A stretch of 64,000 nucleotides of DNA from Miscanthus floridulus (Eukaryota > Streptophyta > Magnoliopsida > Poales > Poaceae), in assembly GCF_019320115.1 (NCBI RefSeq), contig NC_089584.1:106471799-106535798 (forward strand). Reading direction: 5' to 3'. Positions 23,054 through 35,379 of this stretch are shown here, piece by piece. The translations under genes and the position numbers were made by a program. Within the stretch, counting starts at the first letter, position 1, and each line of letters starts with the position of its first letter. The notes under the pieces were generated by a model. That model was not told where the DNA came from. It made no database searches and worked only from the letters and a program-made list of their open reading frames with translations.

Positions 23054-26000
23054 TGTAACACCTCTGGTATTATGAGCTTGCTTAACACCTAGGTTAATGC
23101 CTAAGAGTAATTAGTAAAACAAATTTTCGGGTTTAAAAGTTTGAAGCACACGTGGAATTATAAATGAATCTTGTGTGACTTATTTTTGTGAATAAAACAA
23201 ACAAATAAGTGTCGCTAGTCAACCTGTCGTGGTGCTTAACAACTTTTAAATAATCTTGTGGACAAAAGTTGTCTAGGGCTTGTTTTGGAAAAGTATGAAG
23301 AAAACGCTTAAAATATCTGATAGCAAATAAATGGCGAATGGCTGGTTTAATTGATTAAGCATGAAAAGCAATTTTTATAAACAAAAATATGATATGACTG
23401 GTATATAGTACTTAAGTAAAAATTGCAAGCATGATTTTTGTTGCATTTAAAATGTTGAGTAACAAACTTTAGTGCTTTAGCCGTGTTTAAAAATATATAT
23501 AGTCGGCTTGGAAAATGAATATTTAAGAGCTAAAATGATATATAATGTGGGTAGAAAAATTATGCCATCAGCAAGGTAAGAACATCGTGAGTGTGTTAGT
23601 ATGTTTGTTTCGAGTATTGCTGTGATGTTTGTTAGTTTCAGAATTAGTTTGAAAAGGAACAAAAATGGGAAAACCCGTTCGTAGTTTGTGTCAATAAATA
23701 ATAGTCAATTTGAAAAGTGATTTTTATAAAGCGACAATAATATAGAACGCGTGTTTGGGGTTTTAATAAAAATTAAAGTACAAGTCGAGTAGATGAAAGC
23801 GCAACTTGGATTTTAGAAAACAAATACTGTTGCGCGTTCGTAGCCGCTCGTTTTACCTATCCTACCGTAGCCAGCAGAGCCAAGTGACGTCCATGTGTTC
23901 AACGGTCTGTCGTGGTTTAGTTATTGACTAGCGAGCGGACTGATCCACAGCAAGGATGGGACATCTCCCTACACTGCTCTGCCACTAGCCGACACTAGCG
24001 ACCCTACTCAGACCCGTTGCAATGATTCGATGCATAGCGTCAACTCTTTTTCTGTTTGCCAATTGGACCACGTGCTCATGGTCGCTGCCAGCTTCGTCGC
24101 ATCATCTCTGCTGCACCATGAATTCCTCTGTCTGCCTCTGCGTGTCTCTACCCCTTTTTCCCTCTTCCAGTCGAGCTCTCCTTGAGCTCTAAAGCACCAC
24201 CGCCCACCCATCGTCTCTCCCCCTTCCCTTCATGAGCGCACAAAGCTCCTTTGGTCCCATGCTGGAGTCGCAGCCCTAGCTCCTGCTCGTCCTCCCCGCT
24301 CTCTCTGCTTTCCTCCTATGCTGGGCCACCGAGCCACACTGCTCGCCCATCGCCCCTTCCTTTTCCCCCTCATGAGCGCGCGTATGCCCCCAGTCCCGCG
24401 TTGGACCTCCTGCTCCACGACGCGCTCGCACCGTAGCGCCTACTGTGGCCACACTCGTATCGCTAGCCACCGCACACGCAAGTGCGCGCGAGCCTCCAGA
24501 CTCCGTGCTGGACTGGCTGCTCCATGGCGCTCCACCTCCAGCGCTTGCTCCTTCGCTCTTCACCTCCATGACCCACCCCCACCGAGGGCTCCCCTCACCT
24601 CGCTCTGCCATTGCAAAGTCCATGGTCATGCGCCATCACTATGAGTTCGTGCGGACCTCGAGCGCCTCTCCATCGACCCTCACTAGCCATCGATCCCCGC
24701 CGCAGCCGCAGTGCCCCCACCGACGTCCTGCCAGCGTCGCCCTTCCGTTCTCCTTGTGGCTCCACTACGTGACCGCTTCCTTCACCTGCTCACGTCGGGT
24801 CCGCCCTATGCCGTAGAGCCTGCCCAAGCCGGCCGCCGTGCCGTAGTCACCCCCAGTGCGTACTTGCCACCCATCGTCACCTCCTCTACCACGGCCGTGT
24901 GTGGCCGTCGTGCCGAGCTCTGCCTCGGTCCGCACCGTGGCCAGGCCGAGCCCAATCGTGGCGGCGCACCTTCCCGCGACCGGTTCTCCGCTATCGTCAT
25001 GCCTTTCCTAGGCCGATTCGGTCGCCGATGATGGCTCCCCTCTGCGTGCTCTATTTCAAGGTAGCAGGTGGGCTCAAGCGCTAATAGAACGCTTTACCAG
25101 GTTTACTTTGAAAAAAATGCTAGACTTATACATTTACAAGTAAGGGCTTAGTTAATTTATGAAAAGTTCAAGGGTCCTCGTATAAATTTGCCATCACGCT
25201 AGGCTCGTTCGCGCGTGGGCCGACCGCTCCCGGTCGCTGTGCCATCGACTGTTCTGGCTGGGCCGCTCGTGCCCGTCCCCACATTGGGCCGCGCCCCCCG
25301 CACCTGGGCCGCTCATGTCAGCGCGCGCGCCCTACCCCACCTGGGCCACGCATCCGCGTGGGCCGCCGGCCACCATTGGACCGTGTGCGCGCGATTCGCG
25401 TTGGGCCGAGGACGTTGATGCCGGCCCTTTTCGATTTGTAGAGCACTTTTATTAAGTTTTTAAAATCATGATCTACCTGATAGTGTATTTTGTTCGCATA
25501 AGTTCTATATGTTTTTAGGGTTGCTGTAATTATTTTAAAATGTTTAATATTGTTAAAATGTGAACTTGTGGGAATTTTTGGGAGAAATGGTGATAATGTT
25601 GACTCTGAAAATTTTATAGTAAATTCCTAATATTATTAGCTACTCACTGTAATTTTTATAGCTCTAGAATAATTAGTTTGCTAGATAGATAATGATGCCC
25701 TATTTCGAATAAAGATTAAATTGATAGAATGGAATAAAGAAACAACTTAGGTTTGTATAACTAAAACATTTGTTGAGAAATAACGCCTTATTCGACAACA
25801 TGAATATGTAACCTAAATACGATCGTCGTTAGAACTAGCTCGTTAGCTTGAGTGGTGTAAATCGTATTTTATGAGTCACGGTTGCAGTTGATTAATTACG
25901 TTTCTGCATTATATCCATGCATATCATAATAGGAATGACGATGGATCGAGGAGTCACCTGGGGTATTAGAAAAGATGGTGTCTCGATGGTCATGTCATCA

Positions 26001-27573
26001 CGATGGAAAGCTAAGTTTTGGTTAAATCTTACCCCGGTAAGTCCCGGTGCATAAGCCCTACTTTTTTGCACTTTAAATTATATTTGTGCATTAAGTTTTA
26101 AGGAATTGAATAAAACCCACTTGCATATATATATATATATGTATATATATATATCTTTATCCTATGAGTCTTACTAGTATGATAGGATCGGGTAGATTGC
26201 TATGCTATAGGACTTTGATAGAAGTCGAGTGATTGTCTGTCACTCGCAAGAGATAGGAAATATATTACTGTATTGTTATCACTTGAAAAATATAAATGGT
26301 GGAAAGGAAAAATAGAGACCGAGTAGGGATATGGTTTGGGTATTGGTGGGTGTAAGAGGTTGTGTCCTACGGCCAACGGGGCATAACTTTGTTACACTAT
26401 TTTCTCTGTCTATGTCGGTTAAGGACCGGCCATTGTATTGGACGCTAGGCAAGTTATAGATTTATTATCCCGAGCACATACTTGGGTATGGGCGTAGGGA
26501 TGGCTTGTTACTCTCTTATCATGGGTTTCGGCTCTTTTCCGGACCGACTGTCAGGCTGATTTTTGGGTGGAGGTCCTTGCACGGCACTGAGTCCAGGACT
26601 TAGGTGCGGGAGCTTGAAGTCCCAGTTTGGACGGAAACCTGGACCCCATGATAGAAGGGCAGTGGGTTGGTCCTGCTTGTGCCTGAGATACAAGCGGAGC
26701 ATGTGTTTTCGGAGTACCTAGCTGGGAACATTGATTCACGAATCGTCAACGTTCTGGTATGACTTGTCTAAACTCTAGCACCATAGTAAGAACTGGAAGA
26801 TAAAAGATGGTAAAAGGAAATCTAATTGCTTACCACCTGCTTGAAAGTAGCACATGTGCTTACATAAAATGGATAGTTAATGAACCAATGCCAACTGCTA
26901 ATAAAAATGAATATAAGGACGCACGCTTAGTAATGCTTCCTGTAGATGCAATAAACCTATAAGCCAGATAGTTTTGCATATCCTTGGAGTCTTTTCTTTT
27001 CTCCTGTCGGGTAAGTCTTACTGAGTATAATTGAGTACTCAGAGTTTTATTTCTCCCTGTTGCAGGTGACAGGTGGATGCTAGAGCTGATCCTTGTGTGG
27101 ATTCCTCCTGGTAGGCTCAGAGATGATTTCTTTACGTTGTGATCATAGTCTTTATTTATAACTCTCGCTAAATATTTTTATAAATGAAAGTTTTATAATC
27201 TGTTGTCATAGTTTATATATCAATATTTCATTATGTCATGAATAGCTATTTATTTCCGCTGTAATTCTGATCATATGTTTATATTCCGTTGTTAACTTAA
27301 ATTGTTCATAACTCTGATAACATGTTCAAATTCCGCTATTATAAATAATAAATATTATACTATGAGGTTACATGAAAATTGATGTAAGAAATGGTTAATA
27401 ATGATGTAAGCTTTATTCTCTCATTTGTGATCCTGATGAAGAAATTTAGATTTTCAGGTTCCTCTTAGGGTGTGCTTGATGGAACTGTGTAATTTGGTGT
27501 TCTTCCTTGGTACTTAGTATCTAATGGAAGACAATTACTCTTGGGAGACATTAGATTAGGCGGTTCTGCTACA
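23054..27573 (+). repeat. Element C 3' LTR, full length (4.5 kb)
   Basis: Starts TGTAACACCTCTGGTATTATG, nearly the same start as the LTR of element E (56681), and ends gcggttctgctaca. Contains the same GC-rich segment as the 5' copy at about 24160-25030, a second GC-rich patch at 25200-25430 and a short TA run at 26127-26153. Confidence 0.82.
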
Positions 27574-28729
27574 GCAGCGTGCTATGGCGCGGGAGGCAAC
27601 AGTGCGGTGCAGGGAGCTGGTGGTAGGATAGCGTAGCAGAGCGAACGCGTGCGGCCCTAGTGGCACCGACAGCGACACCAGCAGCAGCATGCAGCGCGCA
27701 GCGGGACTACGGCGGCAGCAGCGCGGTATTGAGGTGGGGCAGCTGCGTGCCTACCCTGGGCCACAGCGGCCAGCCGAACGCGGCTAGGCGCACGCGCGTG
27801 GCCAGCGTGCCGACGTCGGCTCAGGGGCACGGTGACCGCACCTACGTGAGGAAACCAATCAAGGACGTGCCATGCACACTTTTTTAAGCGTTCAAATCAA
27901 CTAATCAGTTAGCCAAACATCCAAACCATCTTTACCATACTTTAGAGGGTACATTAGACTACTAAAACAGGCCATGACACTACTCTGTTTCTTAACTAAT
28001 TTTTTCTACAAAAAATGATGAACAAAGTAATGTCTACCCTTTCCAAAATTCAAGAAATTTTCTAAGTTTTGAATGACTTTCTATTTCTAGTTGCATTTGC
28101 AAACCCTTAGAAATATAAACTAGCAACATTATTTATTAACACCAAGTATTTTATTGTCGTTTATAAAGTTGGTACTTTTAACTTTATTTAAGTGTTGCTT
28201 ATATGTTTTATATTGTTTTTGTTCGATAAAAAAATGGTTTACAACCCTACGTAATATAACACGACTATTGAATTAACTTTTATTTCGTATTTTCGTTGAT
28301 CGTTTTAAGTTACGGAAATTGATTTATACTCTTTATTACATGTATTAATGTATAAATATGATGCTCATGACATGTTTAAGTAAATGATTTACATGATGGT
28401 GTCGCAGGAGCTGTTTCTGTTGGCGGCGAGTGTCTACGAGAACGACCCGTAAGAGTGTGACGATGTGATGGATGCTACTTTTAGTTTCATCACTTTCGTC
28501 GCTTTATTTTAACGAATGCTATTTTCAATTCGTGGTTCATGGTTTTGGTGGTATTATGAAGTAAGCAAATTTTCGATGGTATTTTACGGCATCACACATC
28601 ACACCTACCCGCTGCCTTCTTTCCCCTTTCCATCGCCGATTCCTCGCTTCTTCTCGCTAGCTCTAATTCGCTTCGAATTCCTGATTTGCCGAACCCTAGC
28701 GACGCCGACATCGTGGTGACGCCACGCGC
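27574..28729 (+). promoter_or_regulatory. Upstream region and 5' UTR of the beta-barrel gene
   Basis: From 27574 to about 27880 the DNA is GC-rich and unrecognised. From 27890 it is AT-rich with no transposon signature I can name. Between 28600 and 28640 a pyrimidine-rich patch (ccttctttcccctttccatc) resembles a plant Y-patch near a transcription start. No clear TATA box is seen at the expected distance. Confidence 0.4.
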
Positions 28730-31700
28730 ATGGAGATCTCCTTCGAGGCGTGGGAGGGCGTGCAGCGGCACGGCCAGGACCTCGCGGACCGCCTCGCGCA
28801 GGGCTTCACGGGCCTGCTCCAGGCGCCGCCGCAGTTCCCGTGGCCCCCCGCGCCGCACAAGCGGATGCCCTTCGACATCGACCTCCCCGTCGTCCCCTTC
28901 GGCAGCGCCGGCGGCGGGGCCCACGCCCGCGGCGTCCCGGGGAAGGACTTCTTCCCCTTCCCCGCCGCCGCCGTCTCCTCGGTCATCGACATCGGCGGCA
29001 GGCTGGGCCAGGCCGGCGCCGAGCTCGGGGCGTCCGTAGGCGGGGCCGTGCAGCACGCCGTGAGCCATCTGCCCGTGCCGTTCCGGAACGGCCAGATCCG
29101 CCGGCGCAAACTGCCGCCGCCATCGCCGCCGCCGCCTCAGGCGCCCCTGCCCCCCGCTGCTTCGGTGGGCGAGGGGGCGGTTGGGCTCTCCGTCGAAAGG
29201 GCTGCTGTGGATAGGTGCCCCCTCGAGGCGGCGGCGGCCGCCGCCGCTGCGGCGACCGGGAGCGCAGCCGCATCGAGCGTCAGCGGTCATGTTGGCGGAG
29301 ACGATTTGGACGAGGACGACGAGGGTTTCGGCTGCGATATTGGGACTCTTGGGAACTTTAAGAAGGCTAACGTATGATTTAACTCGTGCTTGCTGTTTTA
29401 TGGATTTTGGCATGTCGCGCACGATTGTAGTTTAGGGCTCCTGTCGTTACAGCACTTAAATTGATGGTGTCCGGTCTAGCAACTGGTTACATGTCTCTAC
29501 CATCCGATTTATTGCAATCCTCTTCCTCTCAGTTAATCACATATCCAGCGGAAGGATCTGACATTTTAATTCACACATATTTAAGCCATGATGATGATCT
29601 TCTGAATTGTCCTTTTTGTGTCAAGAAAAACCCTTAACTGAACTCACGTACAACCTAGAGATCATAGGCTCATTGCACTTTTACGGTGGTACACACATGG
29701 ATGTTATGTCAAAAGTTGTTCATCAAGTACTTGAGCTAAAAAAAACTAACCTTCAACATTTTGAATCAACAAAATATTTTTTATTGGACTTGTGGATTTT
29801 GTCTTACATTTCTAATTTCTTGTCATGGTACATTGACCCAGATGATGGCATGTTGCAACATAGTACTTATCTTCTCTCTTGATGATTATATAGGGTACTG
29901 TAAATATGTCGGCAACATACAATACCAGGACTCAGGACATCGAGAGTTCTGTTGTTGCACGTGGGGACCTCTGGAGGCTAGAGGCATCGCGTGGCGGATC
30001 AACTTCTGGAAATGATACTTCGCCCCTGTACCTTGTTCAGTTGGGGCCTCTACTATTTGTTCGAGACTCTACGCTTCTCTTGCCTGTTCATCTTTCAAAG
30101 CAACACCTGCTTTGGTATGGTTATGATCGCAAGGTACTCAACCTTTCTATTTCGTTATAATCATGGATTTTGACAAACCTTGTTTTTTTTGCACCACGGA
30201 TGAACCGAATTTCATTACCCAAAAGCAATGAAATTACAAAAGTTTAATGATCCATAGTGTGATACTCCACCGCGTTATCACCTGCCAGATTGAACCGAAC
30301 ACGCAGGTTCAGCTAACAGGCAACCAAACACTTTTGTAATGGTTATCAAACATCTTGTAATGATTTATCAACTAGTTTGAATTACACCTGTATTTGGTAC
30401 TTTATTTTGTTATATTTTATTATCATTAAATATAGCGCTCCTTTATATGGGCAATGTTATGGTCTTTATTGTTTATTAAAGATTAAACTATAGGCCAGGT
30501 CTACCTTGATGTGCAAATCTGTCTAGTCTATTGCAATGCATATGATGTACAAAGATGTTACTAGTAGGTTTGCTATGTATGAGCTTATGTGGGATTGTTG
30601 GTCATTTTTTCTATTGCGTATCTCTGACATAATATACTTCATATATTGTCTTCTTACTTTATAGTTAAAACAAGGCGTCTGTTTTTAAAGGCTTGAAAGT
30701 CACCCCCCTCCCATCTTTCCAAAATAATCATCATTCGCATACCCCAAAGCTAATCGAATAGCTATGGTATTATCTTAAATTTAACCTACGACCCGCAGTC
30801 TACAATCACTGAACTATCTTCTATGATGTATAAATATGCATCTATGTCTTTCTGATCTGATATTTTCTCCGTTTACATTGCTAAACTTGATATTCCATTG
30901 CAGAATGGAGTCCATTCCCTCTGTCCAGCTATATGTTCAAAACATAGGAGATGGTTGATGATGTCAATGATGTGTCTCAATCCAATAGCTTGTGTAAGTC
31001 TCATTCGTCGTCCTCTTTAATAATGTGAGATCTATTCTATTAAGATATTAAGATTAAAATAACTGACTCAATTACTTTCAGGAGAGCTTTTCGTTGTATT
31101 GCTTTGTATTGTAGTTATGTAATTAAAGGATACATTTTGTCATGGTTCCTCAATTGCAAGGTTACACGTTCATTTGGCTTTGAGTCTAACATACCATCGA
31201 TCGGAATAATACTAAAAATTCATTAGTTTATCAGCTTCTTTTCTGTATTTGGCAATGAGTACAGTAGCCGACCTGTTTTCTGAAAATTGTGTTCATTTAT
31301 AATGCCACAGCAATGCTTTAAAAAATATCAACAAGCATAGTCCCAGTGATTCTAGTTAAATTTGCTTGCTTGTCCTTGCATTTTCCTTGTGCATATGAAG
31401 CTGAGTATTAATAATATACTACCTTTATTGCAGTCGTTTATGGATCTGCAATTCCCTAATGGGCAACTGACATATGTTGCTGGTGAGGGGATATCAGCCA
31501 GTGGTTTTCTTCCGTTATTTGGTGGGTTGCTTCAAGCTCATGGAAAATATCCTGGAGAAACAAGAGTGAGCTTTTCTTGCAAGGTTAGTATTTTTAGTTT
31601 ATGTTCCCTATATTAATCAGTTGTGTAAAATTTAGTTTGTGTACTCTTTTAAGTAGTCTATATCAACATTATATTAGCCTGCCAGGTTGCAGGCCCTGGT

Positions 31701-32725
31701 ATTTCTTAACAAATTGTGCTAGTACATAGTGAGTCATGAAAGAATGGTGATATGTATTAAATGTGTGACCAGTAATTGCTATATATTATGGCTTGTCATC
31801 AATTTTTATGATGTTTTCTGTGTTCCAATAGCATATGAGTTCAATCTGACACTTGTTCCCTCTTTTCTTTGAAGAATAAGCGTGGCACAAGGTTCGCTCC
31901 TATGTTTCAATGGCCCGACAAGTCTGTTTCATTAGGAGTTACACAACCCTTGGCATGGAAAAGATCTGGTCTTATGGTGAGACCCAGCATACAAGTCAGG
32001 TAGTTTTCTGAAAACATATGGACAACTCCGCAACATTTATGTTTTGCAGATATGTAGGTAGGTTTTGATTACAGAAACATCAAATTAGATGACAAGTATC
32101 TTACTGGATTGCGAAATAGTTATCTATAGTATAGGGACCTATAAACAGATTTCTTTTTAGTAACTTGCTTGAAAATGATTATTTCTTCTTGCTATCCTCA
32201 TGTTGTGCTAAAAGCTGTGCTTGTTACATTATTAGAATTTAAAATGGCAATGCTTGACAAATAGTCAAATACTGTATGCTAGGTAACTGTTGGCAGATGT
32301 AGTTCATGAATAGTCTTGTTCTTTGTTGTTGTTTTGTTTGAATCCTTGTCTCTCTGTTGTAACACCCTTGTTCTCGGTGCTCTGTTGGCAGTGTGTGCCC
32401 TACGTTTGGAGGAAGTGATCCTGGGGTACGTGCAGAAGTTGTCCATTCATTGAAAGAGGAATTGAATCTGATGTGTGGCCTCTCTTGCTCACGGCATCCA
32501 TCGGCTTATACTGCTCTCTCGGTAAGCTCTAGTTAACTTTTCTGATTGGTTCTTTCTATAGGATTATAGTTTGGATGTAACTTAATCTCTACATGGCAGA
32601 TTGGACGATCAAAGTGGAATGGTCAAGTGGGTAGTTCTGGAGTGGTAATCACTTTGGAAACACCTCTTAATAACATTGGTAGGCCGTCCTTATCTGTTCA
32701 ACTGAATGGTGGTTTTGAGTTGTGA
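28730..32725 (+). CDS. Intact 7-exon gene, 500-aa probable outer-membrane beta-barrel protein (OM47-like)
   Basis: Exons: 28730-29371, 29894-30133, 30904-30993, 31434-31583, 31875-31999, 32392-32521 and 32600-32725. Every intron has GT-AG ends and the frame is kept through all junctions to a TGA, giving 500 codons. Exon 1 (214 codons) is very GC-rich, with Pro- and Ala-rich low-complexity tracts; later exons are AT-richer, the usual grass gradient. The C-terminal half alternates short hydrophobic and polar runs rich in Gly and aromatic residues and ends SLSVQLNGGFEL, as in beta-barrel proteins. From memory it resembles the plant mitochondrial outer-membrane protein OM47 (Arabidopsis At3g27930), a VDAC-related protein of unclear transport role; this identity is not certain and a plastid outer-envelope protein is the alternative. 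No lesions are seen. Confidence 0.85.
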
Positions 32726-33535
32726 TCCTTCTGACTCCTGCACTGAAGCTGTACATACCAGTGTATATATTGCCATCACTAATGTTCGTGCTACTCAGCC
32801 GATCAACCTAGAAAAGTTTGTTGAAGTGGGCTGCAGGCTTGCAGGTCGTTTTTGTTACCGTAGTCTATAGGTCTCAAGTCTCACCTCAACAAATCAGCTG
32901 CTATAGTACCCATGCGGGCACAGAAATCAACTGCTTTGTTCCCCACTCAGACACATCGCAATCCTTAAAGAGATTGTGATACTTGCAGCAGTTGAGCTCA
33001 TATTTTTAGAAGTTCATGGAAGGGGAGAGCCACGGGCTCATGTTGCTATGGCCTGCCTCCCTGTAGGAGCCATGCGGTCATGCAAGATGTTCATCCAGAA
33101 GCTCATTCTTTTGGTGCAAAACTGATAATACCTGTCGCAAACTGTGCAAATGAACATTGTTAACAATTGTCTTGTGCGGACCTTATATTAACATAATATC
33201 TGGCCACTGTTTAGTTTGCATCGTTGGATGTTGAGATAAACAAGCTGGTGTGTTATTGGCTGCAATCTTGTATTCCCCTACATGTATTGGTCAATGAATG
33301 GAAGACTAGCGATCCCTGAAATATATACTTAATGCAAATCTGCTGTCGCTGGTGTCCGTTCTGTGCTAGCTTCAATTTGAACTTATGAGGAATTTGACTA
33401 CCTTTGCGAAACGAAATTTGCCGATTTATTTTAACAAATCTGGTAACGGTGTCATCAGCATGTTCCTGTGTTTTTGAGAGGAATACGGGTAGTTTTCTGA
33501 GATCAGGTTTTAACTACTACGTAGTTCCAACGCTT
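32726..33535 (+). other. 3' UTR and intergenic spacer
   Basis: AT-rich sequence after the stop codon. Probable 3' UTR covers the first few hundred bases, but no single polyadenylation signal stands out. Nothing else is recognised. Confidence 0.4.
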
Positions 33536-33706
33536 GCATTTATGGATGTTATGAACCGGTTGAAATAATTTTGCGATTTGTAACCGAGTACCAGTTCAAT
33601 ATATATAAGCGCAAGGAAGCATGCATTTATGAAGAATGTTACGAACTAGACGAAATAGATTTGTGATTTGTAACCGAGTATCAACCCGATATAAGTGCAA
33701 AGGAAG
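33536..33706 (+). repeat. Tandem duplication of about 87 bp upstream of the I9 gene
   Basis: Copy 1 (33536-33622) and copy 2 (33623-33706) share gcatttatg, a gatttgtaaccgagta block, tataag and gcaaaggaag. They differ by substitutions and short indels. The second copy ends about 95 bp upstream of the start codon, so the duplication is in the proximal promoter or 5' UTR. Confidence 0.8.
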
Positions 33707-33800
33707 TGCCCTCGTTAAGCAGCAGGTGAAGCATCTGCGTCAATAAACACAAAGCTACTCTACACGCTCTTAGGCCTTGCGTTGCAATCCCAGTTCGGCC

Positions 33801-34516
33801 ATGAAGATCGCTCTCACAGCTGTGCTACCACCACTGCTACTGCTGCTCATCTTCTCGCCGGCCGCCATGTCGTCCTCGGCTTTGGCTCCATCCGGCCCCG
33901 ACGGGCACGGCCCCGGCGTCTACATTGTCTTCGTCAGCCGCGCCGACTACGTTGATTCCGTGGACTACGACCTTTGCCTGCTCGCTTCGGTCGTCGGCAG
34001 GTAGCTGTGCGCCCTGTTCGCTTGGGCACGTCTGGCTAATAAGCCATGACTGAAAATACTGTCGGCTGATTTGATGAGAGAGAAAAATATTATTACGGTT
34101 TATAAGCTAAACAAGCCCAAGCGAACAGATGACCCATCCATACCTGCACTAGCTATGCGCCTATGCCCGTACGTCCCGGGAGGCGGGGACCTCACCAGCA
34201 CTGACCCATCCTTGGCTTTGTTGCAGCAAGGCTGAGGCGAAGGCTGCGCTGCTCTACCACTACAGCAGCATCGGCTTCGCGGCGCGGCTAGCACCGGAGC
34301 ACGCCCATCAACTCTCAAGTGAGTGCACCTGGTTAATCTAGATCAGAATTATTATGCCTCATGGGATTTTGTTACGTCCGAAGTTCCGAATGAGTTTCAG
34401 AGAACGTTTCGGTTTAATGTGTTTCAGAGAAGGACGGCGTCGTGGTCATCAAGGACAAGACGTTCCGTATCCAGGAAGACGGTGGCTTGCCTGGCTTCTT
34501 CAAAGAGAATGTCTGA
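33801..34516 (+). CDS. Secreted stand-alone inhibitor I9 (subtilisin propeptide-like) protein, 126 aa
   Basis: Exons 33801-34000, 34227-34318 and 34428-34516 join with GT-AG introns in phase 2 and phase 1 to give 126 codons ending ENV-stop. The start is the ATG at 33801; the frame is open a little further upstream but without another ATG. Residues 1 to about 27 are a hydrophobic signal peptide (a Leu-rich core, then Ala/Ser). The rest is one inhibitor I9 domain: GVYIVFVSRADYVD near its start, the central HYSSIGFAARLAPEHAHQLS, and KDGVVVIKDKTFRIQ at its end. In subtilases this domain is the propeptide that folds and inhibits the protease; here no catalytic domain follows. Free-standing I9 proteins of this kind (Arabidopsis SPI-1) inhibit subtilases, so an inhibitor in the secretory route or apoplast is the likely role. 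It lies 1.1 kb downstream of the beta-barrel gene on the same strand. Confidence 0.85.
34014..34128. mobile_element. MITE with 14-bp perfect terminal inverted repeats, inside intron 1
   Basis: Left end ctgttcgcttgggc, right end gcccaagcgaacag, an exact inverted repeat, enclosing 115 bp of AT-rich sequence. It lies 13 bp after the 5' splice site and about 100 bp before the acceptor of intron 1 of the I9 gene. No clear target duplication is visible. A hAT-type origin is a guess. Confidence 0.85.
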
Positions 34517-35339
34517 AAGATCAAATGTACCTCTTCTGCACGATGCTTAGACACGTTTGGACTTTGGATGCACACAACTGCGGCGATCTGAAACGTGTTA
34601 TATGAGAACATACTCATTCCCTTCTCACGATCTGAAACATGTTCACTGAAGTTTGGAGTACACTTTTATGTCCTCTTTTGCAGATCTCCTGAATGATTAA
34701 CCTAACAAATCTCATGGAGTACACTTTTATGCTTACTTGAAACATGTTCACTGAAACATGTTCGCGCGGAGGTTGAAGATGACTGTAGGGGAGGTAGACT
34801 TCGCGATGGGCATCTGGTTGGGAGTTGGGGCGCCTATGGGCCAATGTTACCAATGGGAACACTAACTTTGAGCTTAAGTCAGCGTTAATCATAATGGTTC
34901 AAGCTAGTCCTTTTTTTGGAAAAGTGTACGAGGATGCAAATGCTCACCTCCAACATTTTTTTAAAATTTGTAGCACATTCACCATTAAAGGAGTGATCCA
35001 AGAAGCTATTGGTGTATGTGCATTATAATCTGAAACTGTGCATCCAACAGTTCAACACACAACTCCAAAATTTCCAAGGAAAAGACCCTGATCCATGTAG
35101 CATGACTATGGATTTTCATAACAAGTTCCCTAGCCTGATCCATGTAGCATGAATATGGATTTTCATACCAAGCTCCGTACCCGTACAGCTTCGGTTTGAG
35201 ATGCTGGATTCTTCTACGTGCCTATATATATCACAAATTGGCAAACCACAAGCAACAACTCAAGAGGTTTTACTTTTCAACTGAAACAAACATAATTGTA
35301 TTTTATAATAAAAACATTGCACAGTGTAATGCTTGCTAG
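34517..35339. other. Downstream region of the I9 gene, with small local duplications
   Basis: Includes the 3' UTR. The phrases ggagtacacttttatg (34657 and 34716) and gaaacatgttcactgaa (34633 and 34738) each occur twice. No gene is recognised. Confidence 0.4.
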
Positions 35340-35368
35340 CCCGCGTAACTGTGCGGGGTTCCAGCTAG
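35340..35368 (+). mobile_element. Helitron 3' terminus
   Basis: A hairpin cccgc-gtaactgt-gcggg (35340-35357) is followed after seven bases by CTAG (35365-35368) and then T. A short GC-rich stem about 10 nt upstream of CTRR, with insertion next to T, is the defining Helitron 3' end. The 5' TC end was not found, so the element's extent is unknown; it extends leftwards. Confidence 0.7.
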
Positions 35369-35379
35369 TATAATGTATA

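Larger units (their letters stand above)
17068..27573 (+). mobile_element. Element C: large non-autonomous LTR retrotransposon
   Basis: Direct repeats at 17068-19543 and 24151-27573 share the same start (ccctcttccagtcgagctc), a GC-rich segment, a long AT-rich segment and the same end. The right copy extends left to 23054, where a polypurine tract (aaggggg) and TGTAACACC mark a full LTR of 4.5 kb. A primer-binding site follows the left copy. The 3.5-kb interior has a decayed extra ORF but no recognisable gag or pol. In a 275-bp aligned part of the AT-rich segment I count about 20 differences, so it is older than the copia element. Confidence 0.85.

Noticed and set aside
28592..29422. Long minus-strand frames opposite exon 1 of the beta-barrel gene
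   Set aside because: Shadows of the GC-rich exon. The plus-strand model has consistent splice sites and frame across seven exons.
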